From Triangularia verruculosa (lineage: Eukaryota; Ascomycota; Sordariomycetes; Sordariales; Podosporaceae), in contig MU863910.1 of assembly GCA_033296885.1 (NCBI GenBank), positions 186,001 through 250,000 of the forward strand: a DNA stretch of 64,000 nucleotides. The letters are read 5' to 3'. Both the position numbers and the translations under genes were made by a program. Below, in pieces: positions 46,995 through 57,978 of this stretch. Below the pieces are notes generated by a model, which was given only the letters and a program-made list of their open reading frames with translations, did no database searches and was not told the DNA's origin. Each line of letters begins with the position of its first letter. The stretch's first letter is position 1.

Positions 46995-48331
46995 GATGGT
47001 CCCAGTTGTGGAAGTCGGCGCTGTTAGGGAGTGAAGACCAGACGAAGGCCTACTTGAAGATGGGAGGAAGAGGAAGGTTGAAGAGTTGGGACGTCAAGTC
47101 CGGTTCTGTGGTCGCCCTTTGCAAAAGATTCTGTCCTGGTGGTCGGATCGAAACATGGAAGATGTTAATGCCGACCGCTGGGAGCATGGCGAGTCTTGCC
47201 TGACTCGAGGAAGGTGCGCTGGCCACGGCCGATTAAAACCGTCTTCACATGGCTGCCATATGGAAGGACGTCAACGTCGGACTTGATCCACCCAGTCACA
47301 CCCGCGATGCAATCAACTCGCCGCCTCTTCAATACGCCCTCGTCGTGTCGCCATTAGCTGTACGCTTGCTCGGTGTTACCTACTGTTGAACTGTTCCACC
47401 GCTGTCACAGCGTCAGATGGATGGAGCATCGCAATTTTCCAGGTTTCCAACAGTCATGAGGCGTCGTACTTGCTGTTATCGGCCACTGTTAGCACCGTCC
47501 GATCGTCGGGGGGTGGTTACTTTCACCACCACCGGCAATTGGGAATACTAATCAACCTCGCTTTATATCTAGTCGGCAAACTTGCAGGCATCGACAGCGA
47601 TGGAATCCGATCCGATCATCTCGGGAAGTTTCAAACCCACCTAATTGTCCTTTAACCTGGAATAAAGGTCACGGATGGCACAGCTGCCTACCCAGGTACC
47701 TTTCCTTGCCAGTATTTCCGGCAAGCACTGTTATCTACTTTCAAGTGTCACGAGCCTGATCGAATACGCTGTACCCGTTACCCTTGGAGGCAGCCGCCCG
47801 ACACACATGCATGGCAACACAAATTTTGATACGGCCACCAGCCAGCTCAAAAAAGCCCACACAGCCCGGTTCAGTCATCAAACTCACTTGCAGATTGCAA
47901 AGAAAAGCTGCCAAGATGCGACAGGCTTGTGCATAGCTGAGAGGCATTGAATGCACGTGCTTTACCATGCCTCCAAATTGTCTCCAACAGTCGACACCTC
48001 CAGAGCCACACACGGTAGGCCCCCCCCAAGGCGCGGGCACGTTGCACTACCTTAAGTTGTCTTGGTCGCGGCAAGTAAATCTGCCGCCGAGACGGCACCA
48101 TGCGGGGCCTTTACCCGCTCAACTTCATCCGGAAAATCAACATTGTCATGTCCTGACCTACTACCTTGTTTGTCAGCTTGCGGCCAACCTGTTGGACAGC
48201 TGCCGTATATCCCGACCGTCAACGTGACCGGAAAGTAATGAAGCAATTGCTACCAACCTTTGACAACATCTGATCCTGCATCGTGACCTCACGCCTCCAT
48301 CCCGCAGACCTTTGGCAGTGAATAGTGAGCC
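46995..48331. promoter_or_regulatory. Divergent intergenic region between two P450 genes
   Basis: The region holds the promoters of the minus-strand P450 (start at 46994) and the plus-strand P450 (start at 48332). No gene is seen. Confidence 0.55.
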
Positions 48332-50237
48332 ATGCTTTCAGACACGCTGCTTGACAACATCATCTTGGCCAAGATACAGTCGGCTACTGCCGTCCTTGGA
48401 TTGCACAATGTCGCCCTCGGATTACTCACCATCGCCGCCATGGTGGTTGTGCTCGACTATGCGCACATGCTCTATCTGAGGTCCAAGATGCCACCAGGGC
48501 CCTTCCCGTTACCAATTGTGGGCAACACCTTTTCACTTCCAGACAACAAGCCGTGGATTTACTTTGAGGAGCTCTCCAAAAAGTACAACACGCCGCTCAT
48601 TACATTTTGGATTGGGCGGTAAGTATATCCGCGTTTCACTTGCAGGACATGTGATGGGTACTGATACTGCTCATCAGAAATCCAACACTCTGGATCAACG
48701 ATGCTTGGTGTGCCCACCAGATTTTCGAAAAGAAGGCTCAAATCTACACCTCGAGGCCGCGAATGATCGTGTTTGGGGAGTTGGGCTCGGGCCAGTCAAA
48801 TCTGGTCACAATGCAAATCCGAAACCACGAGGAGCGAGAGCGATGGCGGATCCACCGCAAGCTCATGCACATTGGTGTTGGTGTGCAGTCTGTAAGGGGG
48901 TACAGGGCCATCCAGAACAACGAAAGCAAGATAATTGCTTTGGACTTTTTAAGAGAGCCCAAAGAGTACGTCAAGCATCTTGAGAGATATGCCACCAGTG
49001 TTGTGTCTATCATTGCATTTGGGCGGAGGGTTGCCAGCTACAACGATCCCATCATTACCGAGGTGATCGCGTTGATGCAGCTTGCGGCTGATCTGAATGT
49101 CCCCGGCAAGTCGTTTCCGATGTTGCTGGAGACCTTTCCAAGTGAGTGCTACTCTGCTTTGATTCTTGGATTTAGGTGGTGTCCTTGCCTCTAACGAAAA
49201 AGCCAGTCCTTGCAAAGTTTCCCCGGTTCATGCCTTGGTTCAAGGGATTGGGAAGCCGCAACCAAAAAGGAGGTCACTATTTCTTTTACACGCTGGCCGA
49301 GGAGGCTATTGAGCAGTACAACCAAAAGTCGCCGTCAGAACAGGCCAGCATGCCCACGCCTTATGTCAAGACCCTCTTCGAGGAGGCCGATAAGTACAAG
49401 TTGCCCGTCGCTGAGCTGTCCGGTTTAACCGGTAATCTTTTTGGTGCTGGTGCCGACACGTCTTCCAGCACCCTTGTCAGCTTCATCTTGGCATGCTGCG
49501 CTTTTCCAGACACCGTCCAAAAGGCCCAGGCCGAACTCGACCGCGTGATTGGACCGAATCGCTCACCACACTGGGATGACTCCCCGAACCTCCCTTACAT
49601 CAACGCCTTCGTGAGAGAAGTGCTTCGCTGGAGAAGCGTGGCCATCATTGGGGGTCAGCCCCATTCACCCACCCAAGATGACACCTACAACGGGTGGCTC
49701 ATTCCCAAGGGCTCTTGGATTCAAGGCAACGTCTGGGCAATCCATCATCATGAAAGAGAATTTCCAGACCCCGACCGCTTCTACCCTGATCGATATCTCG
49801 AAGGGCATGATTACAACAGGCCATTCCCCAATGACAAAGGCTACATGACCTTTGGCTGGGGAAGGCGTGTGTGCAGCGGACAGGCTCTTGCGGAACAGGG
49901 AACATGGATCAGTGTTGCGCGACTCCTGTGGGGGTTCAACATTCGTAAGGCGCGTGACCCAAGAACTGGTAAGGAGATTGACGTGGATATTTTCGCCTTC
50001 ACCAACGGTCTTAACATGCGGCCTCAGCCCTTTCCCTGTGAGATTGTGCCAAGGACACAGGAGATCAGGGAGGCTATCGAGCGGGAGGGAAGACAAGCTT
50101 TACAGGACCTCAAGATCCACGATGGCGACAGCCAATATCGGATGAGCACGTTTTATCAGCAGCAGAAGAAAAAGGTGGCACAGGAGCCAATAATTGACGA
50201 GAAGGGAAATGTCAAATTTGTAAAGGTTGGTAAATAA
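48332..50237 (+). CDS. Cytochrome P450 monooxygenase with C-terminal extension
   Basis: Exons: 48332-48618, 48678-49141, 49207-50237, which join to 593 residues; introns of 59 and 65 bp. Features in order: N-terminal membrane segment, proline hinge MPPGPFPLPIVGN, I-helix AGADTS, ExxR within REVLRW, and heme loop FGWGRRVCSG. The general type resembles fungal P450s acting on aromatic or polyketide substrates (O-methylsterigmatocystin-oxidoreductase-like naming in databases), without specificity implied. It is about 60-80 residues longer than usual: after the normal end a charged, Lys/Gln-rich tail of roughly 60 residues follows. It lies upstream of, and on the same strand as, the FAD monooxygenase. 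Confidence 0.92.
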
Positions 50238-51204
50238 TGGAAGGCTGGGCAATGCTGGAAGTACTATTTTTGGCACAGTAGGTGGTAGATAGAAGGCAAT
50301 ACAATGCAAATCCAAGAAAACATTTTGGTGTGCTCACCATATCACTTTCACTTTCAACAATCAGTCGACGTTTTGTCCTTATTGAACTGTTCCCCAGCGA
50401 TGGGGTTGAGAGAGTGGTGGAATGAAAGGGGAGGACCCTAACCCTGATTTGCCCCTGAGCCACTTAAAGCCGGAAAACAACATCCAGGCTACTCCAACAA
50501 AAGTCAAAGCTGACCGGAAATGGTCTCACATATTCTGGTGCCAGCCCAAGTAGTGTCACGCGGGCATATTTCCCCAAACAAGCTTTTCCCTCTCCGCTGG
50601 TCTGGGTTCCAGTTTGGGGGAATCGCGGCACTGACATCGATGGGGCGGACGCGATCCCCAACGTGGGGAGTGCTCTACTCCCTAAATGCGGGGAGCGATT
50701 CCCCGCATCGATATTCGAGGGCTGATTCCCAGAGCAAGTGAGCACATGGTACCCACGCCGAGAGTGATATTCTGGAACGGACTTGCTCACGATTGTTCTG
50801 CTGTTGGGGGCAACGGTTCGGCACCTGCAGTGAGGGGCATGCTGCATGTTCGCCGGACCATGGCCTCACCGTGGAGGGAGTCCTGTCCCGGAGAAATAGG
50901 TAAACAGCTTTTCGGAGTCAGGGAACGTCGGAGGGAAACGCTGACCGGGACCGGGACATCAATAGCCTGATTGCCCATTTGGGGACATTGATCCTTGGTG
51001 ATTGTTGGGCGGTACCAAGAAAGCGTCATCTGCATAAGAAACTGCCCCCCATCATATATCAGTTGACGTTGCAGTACATCCGCTCTGCAGAGACAAGCCA
51101 TTCCAAAAGAATCAGGCATACACCAAAGAAAGCGAGATACCTATCTCAAGCTCCGCGCCTTCCGATCAGACCACGAAGACAACCACAGCACGCACACCGC
51201 GAAG
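50238..51204. promoter_or_regulatory. Promoter region with clustered CCCC/GGGG palindromes
   Basis: This stretch before the FAD monooxygenase contains three palindromes: CCCCA-GCGA-TGGGG (50392-50405), TCCCCA-ACG-TGGGGA (50655-50669) and a 9-bp-arm palindrome ATGCGGGGA-GCGAT-TCCCCGCAT (50686-50708). The last includes CGG-N11-CCG, the half-site spacing of some Zn2Cys6 activators. Function is inferred only. Confidence 0.5.
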
Positions 51205-52583
51205 ATGGCTCCCACGCCCTCCGGCATCAACGTGATAATCGTCGGCGCCGGCTTCGGTGGTCTCACAGCCGCCATCGAGTGCCATCGCCAAGGTCACAAT
51301 GTCACCATCTACGAGAACTTCCCCGCCCTCAAGACGCTGGGTGATATCATCTCGTTTGGAGGTAACGGTGGACGTATCTTTGCCCGTTGGGCTGATGGTG
51401 CCATTGCGAAAAAGCTTCGTCCCCTCTGCATCGACCTCACAGAATATGGCTTCCGCATCCACAAATACGACACCGGCGAGGTAGTCTACCACCAGCCCAC
51501 CCCGCCCCAGAAAGATGACGCGCCCGTCTTCAACGGCCACCGTGGCGAGCTGCACGAGGTCGTGTTCAACTATGCTAGGGACGAGCTCGGCATCCCAATT
51601 CACCTCGGCCAACATGTTGATGAGTATTTCGAGACAGAGGACAAGGCGGGCATTGTGCTCAAGTCCGGAGAGAGGATCGAGGCTGACATTGTGATTGGTG
51701 CCGACGGCGTCAGATCAAAGGCCAGAGAGCTTGTGCTTGGCTATGTGGATAAGCCAAAGAGCAGCGGGTACGCCGTCTGGAGAGCGTGGTTCTCGAACAA
51801 GGACATGATTGCCGATCCCCGGACCAAGGAGTTCTGCGAGAACGGGGACACTTTCAATGGGTGGATTGGGCCCGATGTGCACTTTCTGTTCAGCACCCTC
51901 AAGGGGGGCAAGGATTGCTGCTGGGTGTTGACGCACAAGGACGAGCATGACATTGATGAGTCCTGGTCGTTCCCAGGCAAGCTGGAGGACGTTTTCAAGG
52001 TCCTAGAGGGTTGGGATCCGGTTTGCAAGGCGATTGTGGAAAAGACCCCGAGCTTGGTGGACTGGAAGCTGGTATACCGAGACCCTCTTCCTACCTGGGT
52101 TAGCAAACATGCCAGAATTTTGCTTCTGGGAGATGCTGCACATCCATTCCTGCCCACTAGCGCCCAGGGAGCCACCCAAGCGATGGAAGACGGCGTGACG
52201 ATCGCAGTCGCCCTGAGACGGGGCGGCAAGGATGGTGTTCCAGCTGCTGTTAGAGCCCATCAGGAACTCAGGTACGTTCAACAACACCTCTTGACATGAG
52301 TCGAATTGTGCTAATGCAAGGTGCCGGTAGATATGAGCGCGTCAGAGCGGTGCAAAAGACCGGCGAGTCCACTCGCGACAGATGGCACAAGACTGACTGG
52401 GACAGCATCAAGCAGAACCCAAAGAGCGTTGAGTTCCCGCGGGAGGACTGGATCCACGGGTTCGATGCCGAGAAGTATGCGGAGGATCATTATGACGAAG
52501 CGATCAAGAAGCTGGCAAACAAGGAGGAAAGTGCTGAAGCGGCGGCACCCCTGACAGCCGCGCCTACTCCTGTGGCAGTTTAG
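51205..52583 (+). CDS. FAD-dependent monooxygenase (salicylate-hydroxylase-like, class A)
   Basis: Exons: 51205-52271 and 52331-52583, which join to 439 residues; one 59-bp intron. The N-terminal dinucleotide fold reads GAGFGGL followed by a beta-strand ending IYE. The DG motif is GADGVRSKAR, and the second FAD motif is LLGDAAHPFLPTSAQGA. These are the three hallmarks of single-component aromatic hydroxylases, which use NAD(P)H and O2 to hydroxylate (often with decarboxylation) phenolic acids. The Ala/Pro-rich C-terminal tail is unremarkable. It is convergent with the aldehyde dehydrogenase 219 bp away. Substrate assignment (salicylate-type) is by family only. Confidence 0.92.
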
Positions 52584-52705
52584 ATAGCTATCCGTTTTGA
52601 TTTTTCAGTCTCAAGTTAGCATTCTACTAGCCAAATGAATCGCTTCACATCATGCGATGTCACTAAGGTAGCTTTTGTTTGCGCCCAAATCCATGTGTGC
52701 TGATG

Positions 52706-52738
52706 GTTACCTAGGTACCTAGGTAGGTACCTTAGGTG
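52706..52738. repeat. TACCTAGGTAGGTACC short repeat
   Basis: A string of TACCTAGGTA units lies in the short gap between two convergent genes. The same word recurs elsewhere between genes in the window (54721-54746, 60965-60975, 62690-62706). Confidence 0.7.
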
Positions 52739-52802
52739 CCAACCTGATTCGGTATTGAGAGCGGCTGACTTCCTATCTCCTACATGTGGCGCTTGCTAAA
52801 AT

Positions 52803-54388
52803 CTACTGTTCATCAACTGCCATTATGACGCTTTTTACCTCCAAGAAATTATCCATGCTGTACAACGCACCCTCACGGCCTTGCCCGCTACCTTTGTAAC
52901 CTCCGAATGGCAGATCATGTGCGGTATTGGGACTGGTCGTATTGATCCCGACGTAGCCGCTCTCCAATGCTTGAGCCACTCTCATGGCCCTGCTGATGTC
53001 CTTTGTGAATACGGATGCATACAACCCAAACTCAGTGTCATTGGCCTTGGCAATCGCTTCCTTCTCAGTATCAAAGACATTGATGATCACCACAGGCCCG
53101 AAGACCTCTTCTTTGGTGATCTTGGCCTGTTCCGGGGTGTTGAGGAAAATGGTGGGCTCGATGAAATACCCGTTGGAGGAGTCCAGCTTTCCTGACCCTC
53201 CGAGAGCCAATGTCGCCCCGGACTCCTTGGCCGAATCAATGTAAGAGAGCACGTGCTTGTACTGAAGCTCATCAGCCTGTGGGCCATGGTTTGTCTCTTT
53301 GTCCAAAGGATTCCCGGCCTTGACGCTGGAGCTGTAGCTGACTTTGAACTCCTCGATGAATTTGTCTGCAATTGTTGACTGGACGTAAATTCGAGAATTT
53401 GCCATGCAAACCTGCCCGGAGTTGAACTGCATACTCCATCGAGTCTGTGTAACCGCCTTCTCGAGGTTGGCGTCGTCGAAGATGATGGCGGGCGACTTGC
53501 CTCCGAGCTCGAGAATGACCTTTTTGAGATTTGTTCGGGCAGCTTCTTCTTGGATGAGCTTTCCAGTACGGCTCGATCCCGTGAAGCTCAAAGCTCTGAC
53601 ATCCATGTGGCGGGAGAGAATCTGACCAGAGGGTATCCCGTGGCCAGACAGAACGTTGAAGACACCAGGGGGGAAACCGGCTTCCTTCACGAGCTCGGCA
53701 ATTCGCGCAACCGCCAGGGGTGCTTTCTCGGATGTTTTGAGAACAACCGTGTTGCCCGTTATCAGTGCGGGCGCTGACTTGGTGGCGAAGAAGTGCACCG
53801 GTACATTCCAGGGAATGATCAAGGCCACAACGCCAAAGGGCTGACGCAGAGTCATGGTCACATGGCCAGGAGTGTTTACACTTGCCTGACCTTGAATGTG
53901 CGGCCAGGCCTCGGAGTAGTGATCGTACTGGCCGGCTGCTGATTCCGCGAAGAAGTGGGAAGAAATCGGCATCCCCATGGAGATGGCATCCAACCGTGCA
54001 ATCTCATCTTTGTGCTCTCGGATGAGGGAGGCTAGCTTCTTGAGATACACGCTTCGTTTGGCTGGGCCCAGTGCCGACCAAGCGGGGAAGGCTGCCTTGG
54101 CCGCCGCCACCGCTCTATTGGTGTCGTCGGCGGTAGCCTCAGGAACTGGAAGTTATGGTTAGCTGATGTTTGAGGGGAAGCAGAAGGTGAATAATTAATT
54201 GCCTAACTACCTACCTTCTCCTGATACCTCTCTGGTGGCGGGATTGTAAACCGGAAAGGTCTTGCCGTCTGAAGCCCCGACGAGCTAACTTGAAGTCAGT
54301 AGGGTAGAGATACAGACTTGGCAAGATGATATCAGACCTCTCCATCAATGAGCATCTGGGGTCGAACAGGAGTAGTGTCCCACGTCAT
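52803..54388 (-). CDS. Aldehyde dehydrogenase (NAD(P)+), vanillin/salicylaldehyde-dehydrogenase-like
   Basis: Exons (minus): 54388-54338, 54284-54215, 54145-52803, which join to 487 residues, standard for the family; introns of 53 and 69 bp. The product starts MTWDTTPVRPQ and runs into LIDGELVGASDGKTF, the normal ALDH beginning. Cofactor-site signatures are PWNVP and FTGSSRTG; the general base Glu is in LELGGKSPA and the catalytic Cys in NSGQVCMAN. It oxidises an aldehyde to the acid in the cytosol. The neighbouring hydroxylase and decarboxylase suggest an aromatic aldehyde as substrate, an inference from context. Confidence 0.93.
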
Positions 54389-55761
54389 GTTGGTCGTGAT
54401 ACGAAGGGGCGGCTGAAGAGGAGTAAGGTGAGGGTCAGGGATAGCCTACAGGGCGATGCTTGGCCGAAGCCGGACGAGGCAGCAGGCTGTCTGAGAAAAA
54501 TGAAGACAGTTTACATCCGACTTGTAGAAACTTGAGGAAAGTGGTCCATCGGCGTTAAGTTGCACCGGGACGCGGTTTTATCTGCATAAAACCCCGCAGT
54601 GCCTTACCATTGAACGGCCATATTTGGAGTCGGGTAGTATCCTCCGGATAAGCATTCCGTCCCATCAAGTGCTGAAAAAACATTCGGAGATCATTGCGAG
54701 AACTGATGCGTCTTATGAGTAAGGTAGGTAGGTACCTAGGTAGATAACTCACAGAGCGAGATCCAGTTCAGATTTGAACGCGAATGAATGCCAATCCACG
54801 TCGCACGGCGTGCCCACAAGGGTTCCCACGCGTTCACTCCCTGCCAGCGGCCCGTTGCTTGGGATCGGATGACAGGCAGGGAGCGTCCCGTCAACATGGA
54901 GCAATCGGGAGTGGGGCTCATCAACAGGGTCACCGTCTTCGGGATTGTGGATACCAGCTTTTCCAACCCCAACACGTTCGTTACTGATGCAATCAGACTG
55001 GGTGAAGAACACGCAGTTTTGCTTTCTCTTTCTGTCAACGATTACCTACCTGATCCCGCTCATCTTCAAAAGAGAGAGGCAGTGCGATAAGGAGCCAGGC
55101 AAAGCTCTAAACCCACCACAAAGACATCATAAACGTATGATGCTTAGGATCATACGATGATGTCGCCGACGCGATAGCTCAAGGTAACCAACACTCCGTC
55201 CAATGCAGGGGTTCTTCAGGAGTCCAAGACAAGGCTTGACTGAATTCATCCACCTATCGCTGTTTCCGCCACGTGGAATTCCATTCGGCTGGTTCACATT
55301 CTCCACCACGTGCCGGGATATAACAACGAGGCCATCACCAAAATCCCTATCCTGAACCAACGTGCCTTTGGAGGGGACACTAGGAATCGCGTCAAACACT
55401 CGAGATTGATTGACCCCCATTCTCGACTCTCAAAAGTCACTCCGATGGATCCGTTTGTCCGGGTCTGTCGCCGCCAACCTATCGGGCTTCAGAGTGCCAC
55501 CTGCCGTTGGGGATTGGGGTCCATTTGGGGGGTAAGGGACCCATTTGCCGCAAGACGGCGGGACGGCACCATTGGCCTTGGCAATAGGCCATGGGTTCAC
55601 CTCCCGGGATTTGTCTACCAACTTGAATTCATCCCCCACCATGGGTGCGCCGAAACTCGTGTGAACTGTCTTTTGCGACTTTAAAACGACCAACTTCGAC
55701 GCTCCATCAGTTCCCCAAGTGCCTAGCCAAGGTACCTATTGAAGCTGCCCTCTCCTCCAAG
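54389..55761. promoter_or_regulatory. Divergent intergenic region between aldehyde dehydrogenase and decarboxylase
   Basis: 1.4 kb holding the two divergent promoters. It contains TAGGTAGGTACC repeats at 54721-54746 and an inverted repeat at 55123-55164. No gene is recognised. Confidence 0.6.
55123..55164. repeat. Hairpin-forming inverted repeat
   Basis: The left arm GACATCATAAACGTATGAT (55123-55141) and right arm ATCATACGATGATGTC (55149-55164) are reverse complements over 16 bp apart from a 3-base AAA insertion in the left arm. The spacer is 7 bases. It could be a palindromic operator-like site or a small transposon-end remnant. Confidence 0.75.
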
Positions 55762-56922
55762 ATGTCGCTCCCGAAAGCCCCCAAAGGCACGATCGCAATT
55801 GAAGAAGCGGTTCTTGACCCCGCCGGCCTGAGCTGGATCACTGCTTCGGCGCCCCTCTTCAATCCAGGCCACCGCCAGACACCTCCAGATTTACCATCAG
55901 GCTCTCCTCCAGGTTCGCCTACCCGGCACTCCCACTTGACCTCCCTCCTTCAGGATATCCACACAACGCGCATCCTACAAATGGATACGCATGGAGTAGA
56001 GTATATGCTCCTCTCTTTAACTTCGCCCGGGCCTCAAGGTGAAGCCAACCCGACCAAAGCAGCTACCATCGCCCGAAAAGCCAATGACTGGCTCGCCGAG
56101 CAAGTCAAGCTCAACCCAGCCCGTTTTGGTGGTCTTGCCTCGGTATCTATGCACAATTCGGTGGATGCTTCCGCCGAAGCGACACGCGCAGTCAGAGAAC
56201 TCGGCTTTTTTGGCCTCATCATCAACGATTACCAAGATTCTTCCCCGGGTGCTCCCAACGCAGACAAAGAAGGCAAGATCTACTACGACGGCGAGGGATT
56301 TCACGAATTCTGGAGAACAGTGGAGGAGTTGGATGTACCCGTGTACTTGCACCCCAGATACCCATCGGAACAGGATTTGGAGCCTGGAACAAAGTGGGGA
56401 GACAGGAAGCAGATCTTGGGGGCGGCTGTCCAGTTTCATTTGGACTTGAGCACTCATGTTTACGCGTTGTGCTCGTCGGGGGTCTTTGATCTCTACCCAC
56501 GGGTCAAAGTAGTGATCGGACATTTGGGCGAAGGGTGAGTAGTTGACATTACCGCTAACAAGTTGGCGATCATACCTAGGTATGCTGACATGAAGACAAG
56601 TATCCCTTTCAACCTGTGGAGGGCAGACCACTGGTACAACAAGCCAGTTAAGAAGGCGACTCGACCGTCCAAGGAGGATTACACATACTATTTCACCCAC
56701 AATATTTCCATCACCACCTCTGGAAATTTCAACGAGCCCGGCTTGAAGTTTTGCATTGACCAAATCGGAGTAGAGCGGTGTTTGTTCTCGATTGACTACC
56801 CTTACGACACGATTGCGGAGGCTCAGTACTGGTGGCATGGCGTTGACTTGCCTGCCGATCAGAAAGAGATGGTAGCGAGGGGGAATGCGATTCGGTTGTT
56901 TAAACTGCCGTTGGACCCTTGA
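55762..56922 (+). CDS. Amidohydrolase-2 family decarboxylase (2,3-dihydroxybenzoate / gamma-resorcylate decarboxylase-like)
   Basis: Exons: 55762-56534 and 56601-56922, 364 residues. An acceptor at 56579 is possible and would add 7 residues, but the 56601 choice restores the family string GHLGEGIPFNLWR. The start at 55762 (MSLPKAPKGTIAIEE) fits the family; the frame opens upstream without conserved sequence. The metal-site Glu lies in the N-terminal IAIEEA, a His in YLHPRYP, the next His in GHLGEG and the Asp in FSIDYPYD. These match metal-dependent non-oxidative aromatic acid decarboxylases of the ACMSD-related group. The expected reaction is loss of CO2 from a hydroxybenzoate to give a phenol. 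An insertion of about 35 Pro/Ser-rich residues follows the N-terminal strand. Confidence 0.9.
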
Positions 56923-57978
56923 TTCCGCGTGCGGGTAATAAGGAGGTATCCATTGCTCGATAGTGGTTTAGCCATCACGTCTTGGATTTGAGAAGGTTGA
57001 TGTAGTCATCAGATAGTCTACAATATGACCTTGTTTCATTTGCGCCAGGCAAACATATCGTCTGGCACAGTGCCTGTAGGCATCCAAATTATCTTGCCAA
57101 CAATGGAGATATCTGATGTATACCTTACCTATGAGTGTACGTATGTTGTGGTACTACAGATCATTTATATTGTTGCTTTGTGCCTACACCTGTTGACATT
57201 TACTCGTTAGACCCAGGAAATGCTTCTCCTTCTTCCAGCTTTTCGGCTGGGCTTGTTGAAACAGGTATCAAGTCTCAAAGAGAGACATAACGACGATACC
57301 TGCATTTGTACAGGTGTAGATTACGTGGGCACCTTACCTTATTTTCTTGCATGCCGAAGTTGAAGAGCCGTGGGCTCAGTGCGATGAAGACAAACCCCGC
57401 ATCTGCAACAGCTGGTTCAAGAGCAAGAGGTATCTATGGGGTTGGACAGAGTCGATAGCAGCCTACTAGTGCTGGAATGGAAGGGTTATAAGGTTTGCCC
57501 CTGATTCAGGGGAGATCTGCTCCTTGCTTGGCCTCGGCCGACAAAACTCCAGCGAGACACTGCGCAAATACATTGATCGGGTATATTTTGCTTTCGAGTC
57601 CCATTTTCAGAGCGGCATTTCAGCTGCTGTACTCTTATCGCCATATAGGTTCCTTATGCCCAGCATCTAAGCTCCTGTTTTTAGCCTGTATTTGTTCATC
57701 CCATAACCGTACCACTATTCACGAACCAATTAGCCGACTGTTCGAACACCACAATCGATGAGCTTTCCGCTATTGAGCGCTTGCAATCAGCGGACGGAAG
57801 AACTGATACCTGATTTTTCCCCCACGTGGCATCCCAATTTATTGGGTCGCCATGCCAGACACACCCCTAGGTACGCTTTCAAATATTTTCCGGTCATGTT
57901 TATGAAGAGCATGGTCCTCTTCTTCACATCACCGCACTACTACTAGAGTCACCTCACGTTAGGTACCTATGATTCAAG
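56923..57978. other. Intergenic region upstream of the xylanase
   Basis: One kb without a recognisable gene. GTTAGGTACCTATGATTCAAG directly precedes the xylanase start. Confidence 0.6.

Noticed and set aside
56017..56838. 273-residue minus-strand frame opposite the decarboxylase
   Set aside because: Antisense to the intact decarboxylase, with no independent features.
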